Position numbers and translations under genes: made by a program. 33,140 nt of DNA, taken from positions 1-33,140 of the forward strand of contig JAVVEW010000029.1 in the NCBI GenBank assembly GCA_032251045.1, written 5' to 3'. Shown here piece by piece: positions 7,497 through 15,023 of the stretch. The DNA is from JAVVEW01 sp032251045. GTDB taxonomy: Bacteria; Pseudomonadota; Gammaproteobacteria; Methylococcales; Methylomonadaceae. A model generated the notes under the pieces. It made no database searches, was not told where the DNA came from, and saw only the letters and a program-made list of their open reading frames with translations. The stretch's first letter is position 1; each line of letters opens with the position of its first letter.

Positions 7497-9485
7497 TTAT
7501 TGCGCATATTTCAACCATTTATCGATAAAACGCTGTTGCTTAAGCTGATAAGCCAATGTCAACGATGTTTGCAAGGTGGTTTGACTAAGATGCCGGCTCA
7601 GGGCTTTATCAAAATAATTGAATGCCTGGTTAAAATGACCTTTTTGCCAGGCAATCATCGCTTTCAGATTATAAAGGTTATGTAAAATAACGCCATTGGT
7701 TGAATAACGCTTATGTTTTATCATCAAATCTGCGATTAAATCAACCGTATTGAAATTGACACCGTGGCATGGGTATTTTACTAACCAGGCGTGCAAATGC
7801 TCCGGTTGTTCGGATGCCCAGCTTTCATAGCGCGTTTGGGGGGCATTGGCCATCAAGCGGTTCAGGCGCTCGGTATGGTCGCCTTGTGGCGTGATGGCAC
7901 AAGCCACTTTCAAAGCCTGAATTTGCAGGCCCAGGCTGATGGGGTTATTGTCATTGAATCGGTCTAATACATATAAAGCAGAGCCCAGGTCATGATATTT
8001 TTCTAGCTGAGTAGCAAGATATAGAGCGGCTCTGACCGACTTGGGGTTATCTAAAGCCCATATTTCTCCGGCCAATAAAGGCTGCCCCCATAAATGCGTG
8101 GTCATGCTGGTAATGCTGGCCATTAAAGCGATATAGGCGACTATGAAAAAGCGCAGTATTTTCTTGCTGTGCCGGGTGGTCATCACTGCGGCAACCAGCG
8201 CAAAAAATGGCCCGACTAAAGGTATATAGTTTCGATGCTCAAAATAAAGCTCTAACGGAATGGTGGTGGATTCTAATAAATGCCCCAACAAGTACCAAAG
8301 AACCGCAAAAGCAAACAGTGGATATTGTTTACGGTCAGATACCTTTTGCACTGCAATTTTCGGCGATGTCCAACGAGGCATCGGGGTGTTCGGCAAAGGC
8401 TGCGCCAGCATGGATGCTGGCGCAGAGCTTACAGGGATGTATTCACAGCGTCCTTTGACGAACACCCCGATGCCGAATTTTGATCTGCGAAGGGTATAAA
8501 TAGCCGCGCCGGCAACAATAACCAGGCTGGCAAACAGGATCAATCCAAGTGGTATTTGCTCCGGTTCAAGCTGCCAAACATGATCATGAAATGGCCCTAA
8601 GGCCGATGGCATGGGAATAAAGGCTCTGAATAAGTACGTCCATACAATAAACCCTTCAGCGGCCAGCCGGGACAGCGCGGTAAAATCCCGCTGTAAAACC
8701 AGTGTTTCATGGTAGGGCACTTGGATGATTAAATAAAAACAGATCGCCAGCAAGGGTAAATAAAGAAAAATGGCCTGCCAGATTTTCCAGTGCCGATGAT
8801 TGCAGTGATAGCGACTTTTGGCCAATAAAGTGACTTCAATAGCCAATATATAAAGCGGAAGCAACGCGCCATTTTCTTTTGTGAACATGGCAAGCGTGGT
8901 AAAAATGCCCACCACCACACTCAGCGCAAGACTCTGACGCTCAGGGTTATGGCCTGCACGCAAGCGAATGGATAAATAACACCATAAACCGAGAAAAACA
9001 AACAAGGCTGACAGGGTGGTCATGCGCTGAATAATCAACAATGAGCTTGACACCAGCAAGGGCGAAAGCAGCCACAGCACTCCGGTTAATACCGCAATGC
9101 CGGTTGCCTGAGCCGATGTAGAGGGATGGATGGCGCTTAAGCGTAATGCACACCCGGTAAGCAGGCAGCCATTGAGCAAATGTATATAAATATTCCATTC
9201 GGTCAGCAGTGCCAGTGAATGTGGCCAGGCATAATGCTGCAGCGCAAAACTGAATAATGCGATGGGCCGGCCTAACGGGCCGGCAATACCATGGGAAATA
9301 AAGGCCAGCGCCGAGTCCAGATCGTTAATCGTTGCCAGGTTCTGCAAATTGGCTTTATCGTCAAATTGCAAGCCCGCATTCAGACCCAGCTTATAAATGA
9401 GGCCGGTCACTAACAAACCCGCCCAGAATACTAACGCCCAGAACAGTGGTTTCAGCCGATAGAAATACCTTGAATCATAAGTCAT
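7497..9485 (-). CDS. Polytopic GT-C-like membrane protein with C-terminal TPR-like region; candidate pilin glycosyltransferase
   Basis: A 662-residue protein. A first membrane helix (LFWALVFWAGLLVTGLIYKL) is followed by a loop with LQFDDKANLQNL, the acidic motif expected after helix 1 in GT-C glycosyltransferases. About ten further hydrophobic segments follow, with FEHRNYIPLVGPFFALVAAV in the later half. The C-terminal ~180 residues are soluble, with TPR-like helices (LYNLKAMIAWQKGHFNQAFNYFDKAL). I chose the ATG at 9485 over one 38 codons upstream because the extension lacks family character and runs into the previous terminator region. The gene follows the major pilin gene, so glycosylation of pilin is plausible. 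An O-antigen or polysaccharide role is the main alternative. A palindromic repeat is embedded in frame (residues about 338-370). Confidence 0.7.
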   Translation of the reverse strand: MTYDSRYFYRLKPLFWALVFWAGLLVTGLIYKLGLNAGLQFDDKANLQNLATINDLDSALAFISHGIAGPLGRPIALFSFALQHYAWPHSLALLTEWNIYIHLLNGCLLTGCALRLSAIHPSTSAQATGIAVLTGVLWLLSPLLVSSSLLIIQRMTTLSALFVFLGLWCYLSIRLRAGHNPERQSLALSVVVGIFTTLAMFTKENGALLPLYILAIEVTLLAKSRYHCNHRHWKIWQAIFLYLPLLAICFYLIIQVPYHETLVLQRDFTALSRLAAEGFIVWTYLFRAFIPMPSALGPFHDHVWQLEPEQIPLGLILFASLVIVAGAAIYTLRRSKFGIGVFVKGRCEYIPVSSAPASMLAQPLPNTPMPRWTSPKIAVQKVSDRKQYPLFAFAVLWYLLGHLLESTTIPLELYFEHRNYIPLVGPFFALVAAVMTTRHSKKILRFFIVAYIALMASITSMTTHLWGQPLLAGEIWALDNPKSVRAALYLATQLEKYHDLGSALYVLDRFNDNNPISLGLQIQALKVACAITPQGDHTERLNRLMANAPQTRYESWASEQPEHLHAWLVKYPCHGVNFNTVDLIADLMIKHKRYSTNGVILHNLYNLKAMIAWQKGHFNQAFNYFDKALSRHLSQTTLQTSLTLAYQLKQQRFIDKWLKYAQ
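8377..8474. repeat. Palindromic repeat element embedded in the GT-C coding frame
   Basis: GGCATCGGGGTGTTCG at 8377-8392 is the exact reverse complement of 8459-8474. After one mismatch the pairing continues for CAAAGG. Inside, TGCGCCAGCA pairs with TGCTGGCGCA around a TGGA loop. The element encodes about 33 residues rich in G, P, A and S between two membrane segments, and the reading frame stays open through it. Its core matches the intergenic element at 2844-2926 in reverse orientation. This resembles the way Rickettsia palindromic elements insert into genes. Confidence 0.85.
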
Positions 9486-9631
9486 ATTGAAACGCTTGAA
9501 ATAAATAAGGATCCCTTGCGGGGCTTGTTCTCGCTCCCACGCGCTGCACTCATCGCTATACAGACCTTTCAGAGTACGCATAGCGCAGTGAATCATCATG
9601 GGTTGTCATGATAGATGTCAGGCAGACGCAA

Positions 9632-9664
9632 AAAACCCCGGTTGGAGAATCCGCCCGGGGTTTT
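9632..9664 (-). terminator. Intrinsic terminator of the pilin gene
   Basis: AAAACCCCGG at 9632-9641 and CCGGGGTTTT at 9655-9664 form a perfect 10-bp stem with a 13-base loop. Read on the minus strand the stem is followed by a run of T, about 60 bp after the pilin stop codon. A pilin transcript would end here, so the downstream GT-C gene needs read-through or its own promoter. Confidence 0.82.
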
Positions 9665-9724
9665 GGTTTGTGTCGCCGATGTCAGGTACGCGCAGCGTAC
9701 CCTACCTGGCTTCAGGCAAGCCGT

Positions 9725-10150
9725 TTATCGGCAAGAAGAGGGGCGAAATTTGCTAGGAATGGTTCCGCCGCAAGTCCAATCAACCTGATTGGTAGTCGCA
9801 TTCAGAGTGGGTGTTAATGTTATTGTTTGACCATCTGTTATGCCAGCGATGCTGCGAGCTGTTGCCTCAATTATACTGCCATCCCAGGTAACGGATGAGA
9901 CATATCTGGACTCTTGCGCCTGGATTGAGTAAGTGGCAGCTGGTAAGGCACCGTCAACAGAGGCGGCTTCGGAAATGGTGGTACGCGCCGAGGAGGCCGC
10001 TAACATGACCTCCGATACTTTAGCCCTGGCGATATAATCCTGATACGCCGGCAGCGCGACCGCTGCCAAAATGCCGATAATCGCGACCACGATCATCAGT
10101 TCGATCAAGGTAAAACCTTGTTGTACTTTTTGCATGGGTAAATGGTTCAT
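9725..10150 (-). CDS. pilA: Type IV major pilin (PilA-like)
   Basis: A 141-residue prepilin. The leader MNHLPMQKVQQG ends at the prepilin peptidase site G12/F13. The classic hydrophobic N-terminal helix FTLIELMIVVAIIGILAAVA follows, with glutamate at mature position 5, and then LPAYQDYIARAKVSE. Two cysteines near the C-terminus (C127 and C140) form the expected disulfide loop of type IVa pilins. The globular part is Thr/Ser rich, which gives possible O-glycosylation sites. The ATG at 10150 has GAGGACC upstream. The in-frame ATG five codons later would give a 7-residue leader but has no Shine-Dalgarno sequence. A strong terminator follows the gene, as expected for a highly expressed fibre subunit. 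Confidence 0.95.
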   Translation of the reverse strand: MNHLPMQKVQQGFTLIELMIVVAIIGILAAVALPAYQDYIARAKVSEVMLAASSARTTISEAASVDGALPAATYSIQAQESRYVSSVTWDGSIIEATARSIAGITDGQTITLTPTLNATTNQVDWTCGGTIPSKFRPSSCR

Positions 10151-10276
10151 GATGAGGTCCTCATGGTTAAGTGAAGGGTCATTGGGCGGCTGGGTAGCGC
10201 CCTTTACGCCTGGTCAGCCCGTGGGCGTTGGTGAATATCAATAACGAAGGGTTATTCGTTACCAGACTGTATAAAG

Positions 10277-10291
10277 GCACGATACGTGCCA
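10277..10291 (-). promoter_or_regulatory. Candidate sigma-54 promoter of the pilin gene
   Basis: On the minus strand TGGCACGTATCGTGC has GG and GC separated by exactly ten bases. The -24 half matches TGGCAC perfectly and the -12 half is GTGC instead of TTGC. It lies 127 bp before the pilin ATG. Pilin genes in many gammaproteobacteria are RpoN dependent. The same bases also form a small palindrome (GGCACG-ATA-CGTGCC), so a fortuitous match is possible. Confidence 0.42.
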
Positions 10292-10490
10292 TTGTCTCAC
10301 GAGAGCGATGACGCGCCGCACGTCGTGGCCTGGACTTCATTTTATGACCTGGTGCGAGTGTCATGGCGTTTTGTTGTAGTGCGTTTGTCCATGAATTTTA
10401 GTGACACGCGGCGACTTGTCTGTTAAAAATGATGACAAGGATGAATTGTTAAAAAAGCCGGGCAAGGCGCTTCAGTGACGTGGGATAGCG

Positions 10491-10967
10491 ATGGTGGATG
10501 AGGGGCATTTAAGTTTAGCCGCGGCGGCGGCTTTGTTGGGCGTTAGCGAGCGCACGGTGCGGCGGCGGTTGGTCGAGGGCGTGTTGCAGGGGGCGTCTGG
10601 TGGGTCTGGGCGAGCTAAGTCGGTGGTGGCGTTGGCGTCGCTTAAGCCTTATTTGGCATTTGCCGTCACCGAGGCCGAGGGCACGCTGCTGGTGCAGGCG
10701 GATGCGGGGCAAGCGGAGGCGCAGGTGGATTTGGCGTTGTGGTTATTGGCCAAGGATCAGGCACCGTGCGCGGTGTATTGGTTGCAGCGGGCGGCAAGCC
10801 AGGAGAGCGCCGATGCGATGCATGTATTGAGTGAGTGTTATTTACAGGGTCAAGGCGTGGCGGTGGATCAGAACCGGGCGCTGCTGTGGCTGGCACATGC
10901 GGCGGTGTTAGGACATCCTATTGCACAGGCGCAGGTGCAGGGGATGCGTTTTGATCAGGTGGTTTAG
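10491..10967 (+). CDS. Small HTH protein with Sel1-like repeats
   Basis: A 158-residue protein. Residues 6-30 (HLSLAAAAALLGVSERTVRRRLVEG) form a helix-turn-helix of the excisionase/MerR-like type. The C-terminal ~90 residues contain two Sel1/TPR-like repeats: AEAQVDLALWLLAKDQAPCAVYWLQRAA and SADAMHVLSECYLQGQGVAVDQNRALLWLAHAA. The combination suggests a DNA-binding protein whose activity is set by a protein-protein interaction surface. I do not recognise a named family. It is divergent from the pilin gene with 340 bp between them, so a link to pilin control is possible but unproven. Codon use is GC-rich with many GCG and TTG codons. The ATG at 10491 is followed directly by the HTH, so the start is reasonable even without a clear Shine-Dalgarno sequence. 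Confidence 0.72.
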   Translation: MVDEGHLSLAAAAALLGVSERTVRRRLVEGVLQGASGGSGRAKSVVALASLKPYLAFAVTEAEGTLLVQADAGQAEAQVDLALWLLAKDQAPCAVYWLQRAASQESADAMHVLSECYLQGQGVAVDQNRALLWLAHAAVLGHPIAQAQVQGMRFDQVV

Positions 10968-10998
10968 GTGTGGTTTTTCGTTTGTGTGAGCGTGTAGG

Positions 10999-11150
10999 TT
11001 GGAAAATCCCCCCCCAGCCCCCCTTTGCAAAAGGGGGAAGTTTAATGCTGACGCGTTTGCAAAAGGGGGGAGTTTAATGCTGACGCGTTTGCAAAAAGGG
11101 GGGTTAATGGCGACGCGTTTGCAAAAAGGGGGGGGCGGTGCCTTTGCAAA
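10999..11150. repeat. Tandem array of TTTGCAAAA/G-run units
   Basis: TTTGCAAAA occurs at about 11024, 11056, 11088, 11118 and 11143. The first three are 32 bp apart, and the intervals then shorten to 30 and 25. Between them are a G-run and a conserved GTTTAATGCTGACGCG. The array starts with a C-run unit (TCCCCCCCCAGCCCCCC). The same unit in opposite orientation recurs at 12481-12583 and 20624-20724. Confidence 0.85.
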
Positions 11151-11152
11151 AA

Positions 11153-11176
11153 AAAGGGAGCCAGAAGGCTCCCTTT
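11153..11176 (-). terminator. Intrinsic terminator of the outer-membrane protein gene
   Basis: AAAGGGAGCC at 11153-11162, loop AGAA, and GGCTCCCTTT at 11167-11176 form a 10-bp stem with a tetraloop. On the minus strand it is followed by eight T residues, 26 bp after the stop codon of the barrel gene. A textbook Rho-independent terminator. Confidence 0.92.
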
Positions 11177-11201
11177 CTTGAGGTTATGACGTTGTGCTGG
11201 C

Positions 11202-12095
11202 TTAGAAGCCGATACCGATATAACCACCGGCGGTGAAACCGTCGGTGTTCACGCCGTCACCATCGCCACTGGTCAGGTGATAACGACCATCCATGCCGAT
11301 GTAGATGTTGTCCCAAACTTTGTAGTCGGCACCGCCACCGAACATCATGCCTGGGTTGAGTACGGTAATGGATTCAGACGGTGGGCTGATGATATGAATG
11401 CCTAAGCCGAATGGGATGATCCAGGGGCGGAAATCACTACCTTTCATGAATTTGATTTTTGGCGCGGCAGTCAGCGACAACTGGCTGATGGTGATATCAC
11501 GCGCCGTTCCTGGAACAGGGCTGCCGGTAACACCTTGCAGCAGTGGGGTTGGGTTGGTGGCCAAAGCGTTACCGTTGGCATTGCTGTCGAAATGTTTGTA
11601 TTCAAACATCAATTCAGCCAGCACTTCAGTGTTGTCCATCAAGCCGAACAAATCGTCGTCCAGGCTGAAATCAAAACCAGCACCGATATACCAGGCATCC
11701 TGGTCGCCGCGATCAGCCTGGCCTGAGGTGGTGGGTGCTACGGCGCTGGCAATGGAAACACCGGTACGGTCGTTGTCGTTTTTACCAAAACCACCCCGGA
11801 AGAACACCATGTTGTTCTTTTCGTTGAAGAATGAGGTCGAGGAAGACTTAACCGACGCCATCCATTGATCCAGCTCCTGGACTTTAGCATCATTGTCAGA
11901 AGCCGTTTCGCTGGCGGCGACACGAACCTGGTTCAGTTCGTTACGCAAGGCGCGCAACATGCTGGACATTTGCTGTACTTGGGCTTCCAACGCTTCAACG
12001 CGTGCGGAATCTTCAGCCGCAACGGGTGCGGATACGACTGCGCCAGAGATAGCCAAAACAGCGGCAACGCTGGCAGCGATATTGTTTTTCTTCAT
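11202..12095 (-). CDS. Outer-membrane beta-barrel protein with N-terminal coiled coil
   Basis: A 297-residue protein. It has a signal peptide (MKKNNIAASVAAVLAISGAVVSAPVAA) with cleavage expected after about residue 27. A short coiled coil follows (residues 30-60, VEALEAQVQQMSSMLRALRNELNQV), as in porins that anchor to peptidoglycan or trimerise. The rest is amphipathic strand-rich sequence with many Gly and aromatic residues (FRGGFGKNDND, AWYIGAGFDFSL, LMFEYKHFDS, FGLGIHIISPP, GGYIGIGF) and ends in Phe, the usual C-terminal signal for BAM insertion. I infer an 8- to 10-strand barrel. The substrate is unknown. GAGGGG lies 6 bases before the ATG, a strong ribosome binding site, and a strong terminator follows, so high expression is likely. 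Confidence 0.85.
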   Translation of the reverse strand: MKKNNIAASVAAVLAISGAVVSAPVAAEDSARVEALEAQVQQMSSMLRALRNELNQVRVAASETASDNDAKVQELDQWMASVKSSSTSFFNEKNNMVFFRGGFGKNDNDRTGVSIASAVAPTTSGQADRGDQDAWYIGAGFDFSLDDDLFGLMDNTEVLAELMFEYKHFDSNANGNALATNPTPLLQGVTGSPVPGTARDITISQLSLTAAPKIKFMKGSDFRPWIIPFGLGIHIISPPSESITVLNPGMMFGGGADYKVWDNIYIGMDGRYHLTSGDGDGVNTDGFTAGGYIGIGF

Positions 12096-12172
12096 GATTT
12101 ACCCCTCGTGTGGTTTTAATAAAGTAACCTTTTTACAACAAAGGCCGGCTTACGGCGCTAATACTAGCAGCA

Positions 12173-12205
12173 AACCACCCAAACGACAAGTTTTGGGCGG
12201 TTTTT
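12173..12205. terminator. Hairpin with flanking T-run; orientation uncertain
   Basis: AACCACCCAAA pairs with TTTTGGGCGGTT around the loop CGACAAG, with one G-U pair. It is followed on the plus strand by TTTTT. No plus-strand gene ends here. On the minus strand it would follow the NahK-like gene by about 420 bp but has a poor T-run. It may protect the barrel gene from antisense transcription, or be a repeat remnant. Confidence 0.3.
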
Positions 12206-12388
12206 ACTTGCCTTTATTTGTACTTAAATTTCAGCAACTTGAATAACACTCTTCGCCTTGGCGTGCGTATTTGTAGGTAATTTACAACATTTGTTGGTAT
12301 TTTGTTGGCGTCATTTCCATTAGAAAAACAGGGTTTTAGGGTTGCAATCGGTGAGGCTTGAGGGGCGTCGCAACGGTTCATTGCTTGA

Positions 12389-12583
12389 AATAAATCCCCC
12401 TCAATCCCCCTTTGGAAAAGGGGGAGGCCGGCAGGAGTGCTTATGTTGGGCACGTCGCTTGCCGCTCCTTTGCCCAACCTACAACCCCCTTTTGCAAAGT
12501 GCCAGCATTAAGCCCCCCCTTTTGCAAAGGGCCAGCATTAAGCCCCCCCCTTTTGCAAAGGGGGGTTGGGGGGGATTCTCCAA
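12389..12583. repeat. Composite repeat: truncated palindrome plus TTTTGCAAAG array
   Basis: A C-run/G-run unit (12389-12428) is followed by only the right half of the GTAGGTTGGGCAAAG family (TGTTGGGCACGTCGCTTGCC to CTTTGCCCAACCTAC, ending at 12482). Three TTTTGCAAAG units then lie at 12490, 12520 and 12551, 30-31 bp apart, separated by GCCAGCATTAAG. The array ends in GGGGGGTTGGGGGGGATTCTC. The 532-bp gap 12096-12627 holds this, the hairpin at 12173-12205 and the barrel-gene promoter region, and no gene. Confidence 0.85.
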
Positions 12584-12627
12584 ATAAATCCTTTCAGTCT
12601 CTCTTTGGGAAAAAGGAGGCCGGAGGG

Positions 12628-13653
12628 TTAATCTCGTGTGCGCTGCCCCAGCGCGGCCCCATGCCGAGGCACAGCATCGCTGATGTTGAGCTGCTGTACG
12701 GCCCGGTCCAGGTTCTGCTCGGGATAGGTGATTTTGAAATAGCGATTGCCGGCCAGATAATCAGTGAAAAAACGCACCCCCAGCTCAAACGGAATTAACT
12801 CTGCCGCCACCGGCACCAGGGCTTGTTCGGTGTCAGTCAGTGCATTGATCGCCTGATAGCCGGTCAAAAAAGCCTGCGCCAGCGCAATATTAAAGTCGCC
12901 ATCGTCCTGGCCTGCTAAAGAACGCAGACAATCGCCGATGTCATAATGCCAAAGTCCAGGCCCCACTGTATCCAAATCGACCATGGCAATGACCTTCACG
13001 CTGTGCCGATCAAACAGGAAATTATCTACTTTTGGATCGCCGTGCATGATTTTGGTGGCCAGCACACCGCTGTTGCGGGCATTCTCCAGCGTCTTGGCAA
13101 ACGTTTTCTTACGGGCAATGCAGTCATGGCAAAACGCCACGCGCCAGTCGGTGCTGGCAGCAGGTACGGTGGCGGCCAGCGCTTCATAGGCGGCAACATA
13201 AACCGGCGTTTGATGAAAGTTGGCCAGGGTGGGTTTGAGCCGCTCGACCGGCACATCTGCCAGCAACCGGTGAAAATGCGCCAGCGCCCGGCCTAACGCC
13301 GAAGCGTGTTCGGCATGTTGAATGGTCGTCAGCGTTTGCCCGGCGTCAATATAGTTCATGGCGCGCCAGACTTCGCCCTGTGGCGTGTGATAAAGCCAGG
13401 CACCCTGAATTCCCGCCCGGAGTTCAGGCAATTGCAAGGCGGGCTTAGGCGGCAGGTATCGAGAAAAACACCGCCAGTTGTCGATAATCCGCACCGGCTC
13501 TGGAAACACATGATGATTCAGCCGCTGCAACACAAACACATCCTCGCCGGCGATCACTTTGAAGGTATCGTTGATCAGCCCCTGGCCCAGCGGTTCGAGC
13601 GTGTTAATCGCGGCCCCGTGAGCAAAAAAACGCGCCGCCGGGAGTGCCTGCAT
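12628..13653 (-). CDS. APH-fold sugar kinase, NahK/MdsC-like
   Basis: A 341-residue protein of the aminoglycoside phosphotransferase fold. The catalytic loop is HGDPKVDNFLF (H204, D206, N211). The metal-binding motif is VDLDTVGPGLWHYDIGD, with the aspartate at 226 or 228. The N-terminal lobe has GLINDTFKVI and EDVFVLQRLNHHVFPEP in place of the usual glycine loop and lysine strand. The DLDTV-x-PG and IGDCLRS stretches resemble N-acetylhexosamine 1-kinase (NahK) and MdsC-type proteins more than drug-resistance APH enzymes. Phosphorylation of GlcNAc/GalNAc-like sugars at C1 is therefore the best guess, not a firm call. Its ATG overlaps the rdgB stop by one base (TGATG), so it is translationally coupled to rdgB. 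Confidence 0.78.
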   Translation of the reverse strand: MQALPAARFFAHGAAINTLEPLGQGLINDTFKVIAGEDVFVLQRLNHHVFPEPVRIIDNWRCFSRYLPPKPALQLPELRAGIQGAWLYHTPQGEVWRAMNYIDAGQTLTTIQHAEHASALGRALAHFHRLLADVPVERLKPTLANFHQTPVYVAAYEALAATVPAASTDWRVAFCHDCIARKKTFAKTLENARNSGVLATKIMHGDPKVDNFLFDRHSVKVIAMVDLDTVGPGLWHYDIGDCLRSLAGQDDGDFNIALAQAFLTGYQAINALTDTEQALVPVAAELIPFELGVRFFTDYLAGNRYFKITYPEQNLDRAVQQLNISDAVPRHGAALGQRTRD

Positions 13654-14246
13654 CAGGGCAGCCGGGCCTTGAGGGCTTGCAGCGCCTGGGCGCGGTGACT
13701 GAGATGGTTTTTCTGTTCCGGGCTAAGCTGGGCGGACGCGCAATCATGCCCGGGCACCCAAAACAACGGATCATAACCAAACCCGTTACCACCTTCAGGT
13801 TCGGTTAAAATGCGCCCCTCCCAAACACCTTCGGCGATAATGGGGCACGGGTCATCGGCATGACGCAACCAAACCAGTACGCAGACAAATCGGGCCGAGC
13901 GCCGCTCCCAGGGCACCTCGGCCAGCGCCGCCAGCAACTGGCGATTGTTAGCCGCATCATCGGCGCTGTCGCCGGCATAGCGCGCCGAACGCACTCCGGG
14001 GGCACCATGCAGGGCGTCAACCACCAGACCCGAGTCATCGGCCAACGCGGGCAGACCCGACAAACGCGCTGCCTGCCGGGCTTTAAGCAAGGCATTTTCG
14101 ACAAAACTGGGCGCATCTTCCACCGCCTCGGGAATGGCAAACTCCGCCTGAGGTCTGATATCAATGTCCGGCAACAACGCCTGTAATTCGCGGATTTTGC
14201 CCCGGTTACCACTGGCCAACACCCATTGCCCCCCATGCCGTGTCAT
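13653..14246 (-). CDS. rdgB: XTP/dITP diphosphatase (RdgB/HAM1)
   Basis: A 197-residue protein of normal family length. The signature start WVLASGNRGKIRELQALLP contains the substrate-binding SGNRGK. It continues with SFVENALLKARQAARLSGLPALADDSGLVVDALHGAPGVRSARYAG, including the catalytic acidic DDSGL. GGNGFGYDPLFWVP near the C-terminus binds the base and SHRAQAL closes the site. RdgB hydrolyses non-canonical purine triphosphates (XTP, dITP, dHAPTP) to monophosphates and keeps them out of DNA. The gene overlaps rph by four bases (ATGA) and the downstream kinase gene by one base, so the three are a coupled unit. rph-rdgB linkage is common in proteobacteria. Confidence 0.96.
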   Translation of the reverse strand: MTRHGGQWVLASGNRGKIRELQALLPDIDIRPQAEFAIPEAVEDAPSFVENALLKARQAARLSGLPALADDSGLVVDALHGAPGVRSARYAGDSADDAANNRQLLAALAEVPWERRSARFVCVLVWLRHADDPCPIIAEGVWEGRILTEPEGGNGFGYDPLFWVPGHDCASAQLSPEQKNHLSHRAQALQALKARLP

Positions 14247-14968
14247 GACCGGTACTCCATGATCGCCGCCTTTTGCTTGACCATCAGCTGTTCGATACCA
14301 TCCGAGGCCAGCGCCAGCATGGCATCGAGTTCTTCCTTGCGAAAAGCATGGCCTTCCGCCGTGCCCTGAATCTCGATGAACGCGTGATTATCGTTCATGA
14401 CCACGTTCATATCCGTTTCCGCCTGACTGTCTTCGGCATAATCCAGATCCAGCACCGGCTCGCCCTGGAAAATACCCACCGACACCGAGGCAACCTGCCC
14501 GTAAATGGGATTAGTCTTGATTTTTTTCTTGGCCAGCAGCAGCTCAATGGCCAGCGATAATGCCACAAAGCCCCCGGTAATGGATGCCGTGCGCGTGCCG
14601 CCATCGGCTTGCAGCACATCGCAATCCAGGGTGATGGTGTTTTCACCCAGGGCGCGTAAATCCACCGCGGCGCGTAACGAACGCCCGATTAAACGCTGAA
14701 TTTCCTGAGTGCGCCCGCCCTGTTTGCCTCGGCTGGCTTCCCGCCCCATACGGTCGTGAGTAGAGCGCGGCAACATGCCATACTCAGCGGTAATCCAGCC
14801 CTCGCCCTTGCCTTTCAAAAAACGCGGTACAAAACTGTCCACGCTGGCCGTGCATAACACGCGCGTGTCGCCAAATTCAACCAGCACCGACCCTTCGGCA
14901 TGCTTGGTAAAACCACAGGTAAATTGGATAGGGCGTAATTGATCGGGCAAACGTCCGCTTGGTCTCAT
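14243..14968 (-). CDS. rph: Ribonuclease PH
   Basis: A 241-residue protein, typical length. Motifs include MRPSGRLPDQLRPIQFTCGF, GSVLVEFGDTRVLCTASVD, the phosphate- and RNA-binding GEGWITAEYGMLPRSTHDRM, and GRTQEIQRLIGRSLRAAVDL. LDCDVLQADGGTRTASITGGFVAL and the acidic VLDLDYAEDSQAETDMNVVM complete the active site. It is a phosphorolytic 3'-5' exoribonuclease that trims the 3' ends of tRNA precursors and other RNAs. GAGTGAG lies just upstream of the ATG at 14968. The 55-bp gap to the upstream kinase gene contains TATACT, so the gene may have its own promoter as well as read-through from the kinase. Confidence 0.97.
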   Translation of the reverse strand: MRPSGRLPDQLRPIQFTCGFTKHAEGSVLVEFGDTRVLCTASVDSFVPRFLKGKGEGWITAEYGMLPRSTHDRMGREASRGKQGGRTQEIQRLIGRSLRAAVDLRALGENTITLDCDVLQADGGTRTASITGGFVALSLAIELLLAKKKIKTNPIYGQVASVSVGIFQGEPVLDLDYAEDSQAETDMNVVMNDNHAFIEIQGTAEGHAFRKEELDAMLALASDGIEQLMVKQKAAIMEYRS

Positions 14969-15023
14969 GGCTCACTCTATAAAGTATCAAAAATGCACCA
15001 AGTATAACCTACCCGCAGCTTGG

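Noticed and set aside
10179..10364. Small minus-strand open frame of 61 codons upstream of pilA
   Set aside because: Basic, low-complexity product without family features, and it overlaps the likely pilin promoter and leader.
12342..12798. Plus-strand frames across the repeat cluster near 12400-12800
   Set aside because: They translate C-runs and repeat text and run antisense into the sugar kinase gene; no protein character.
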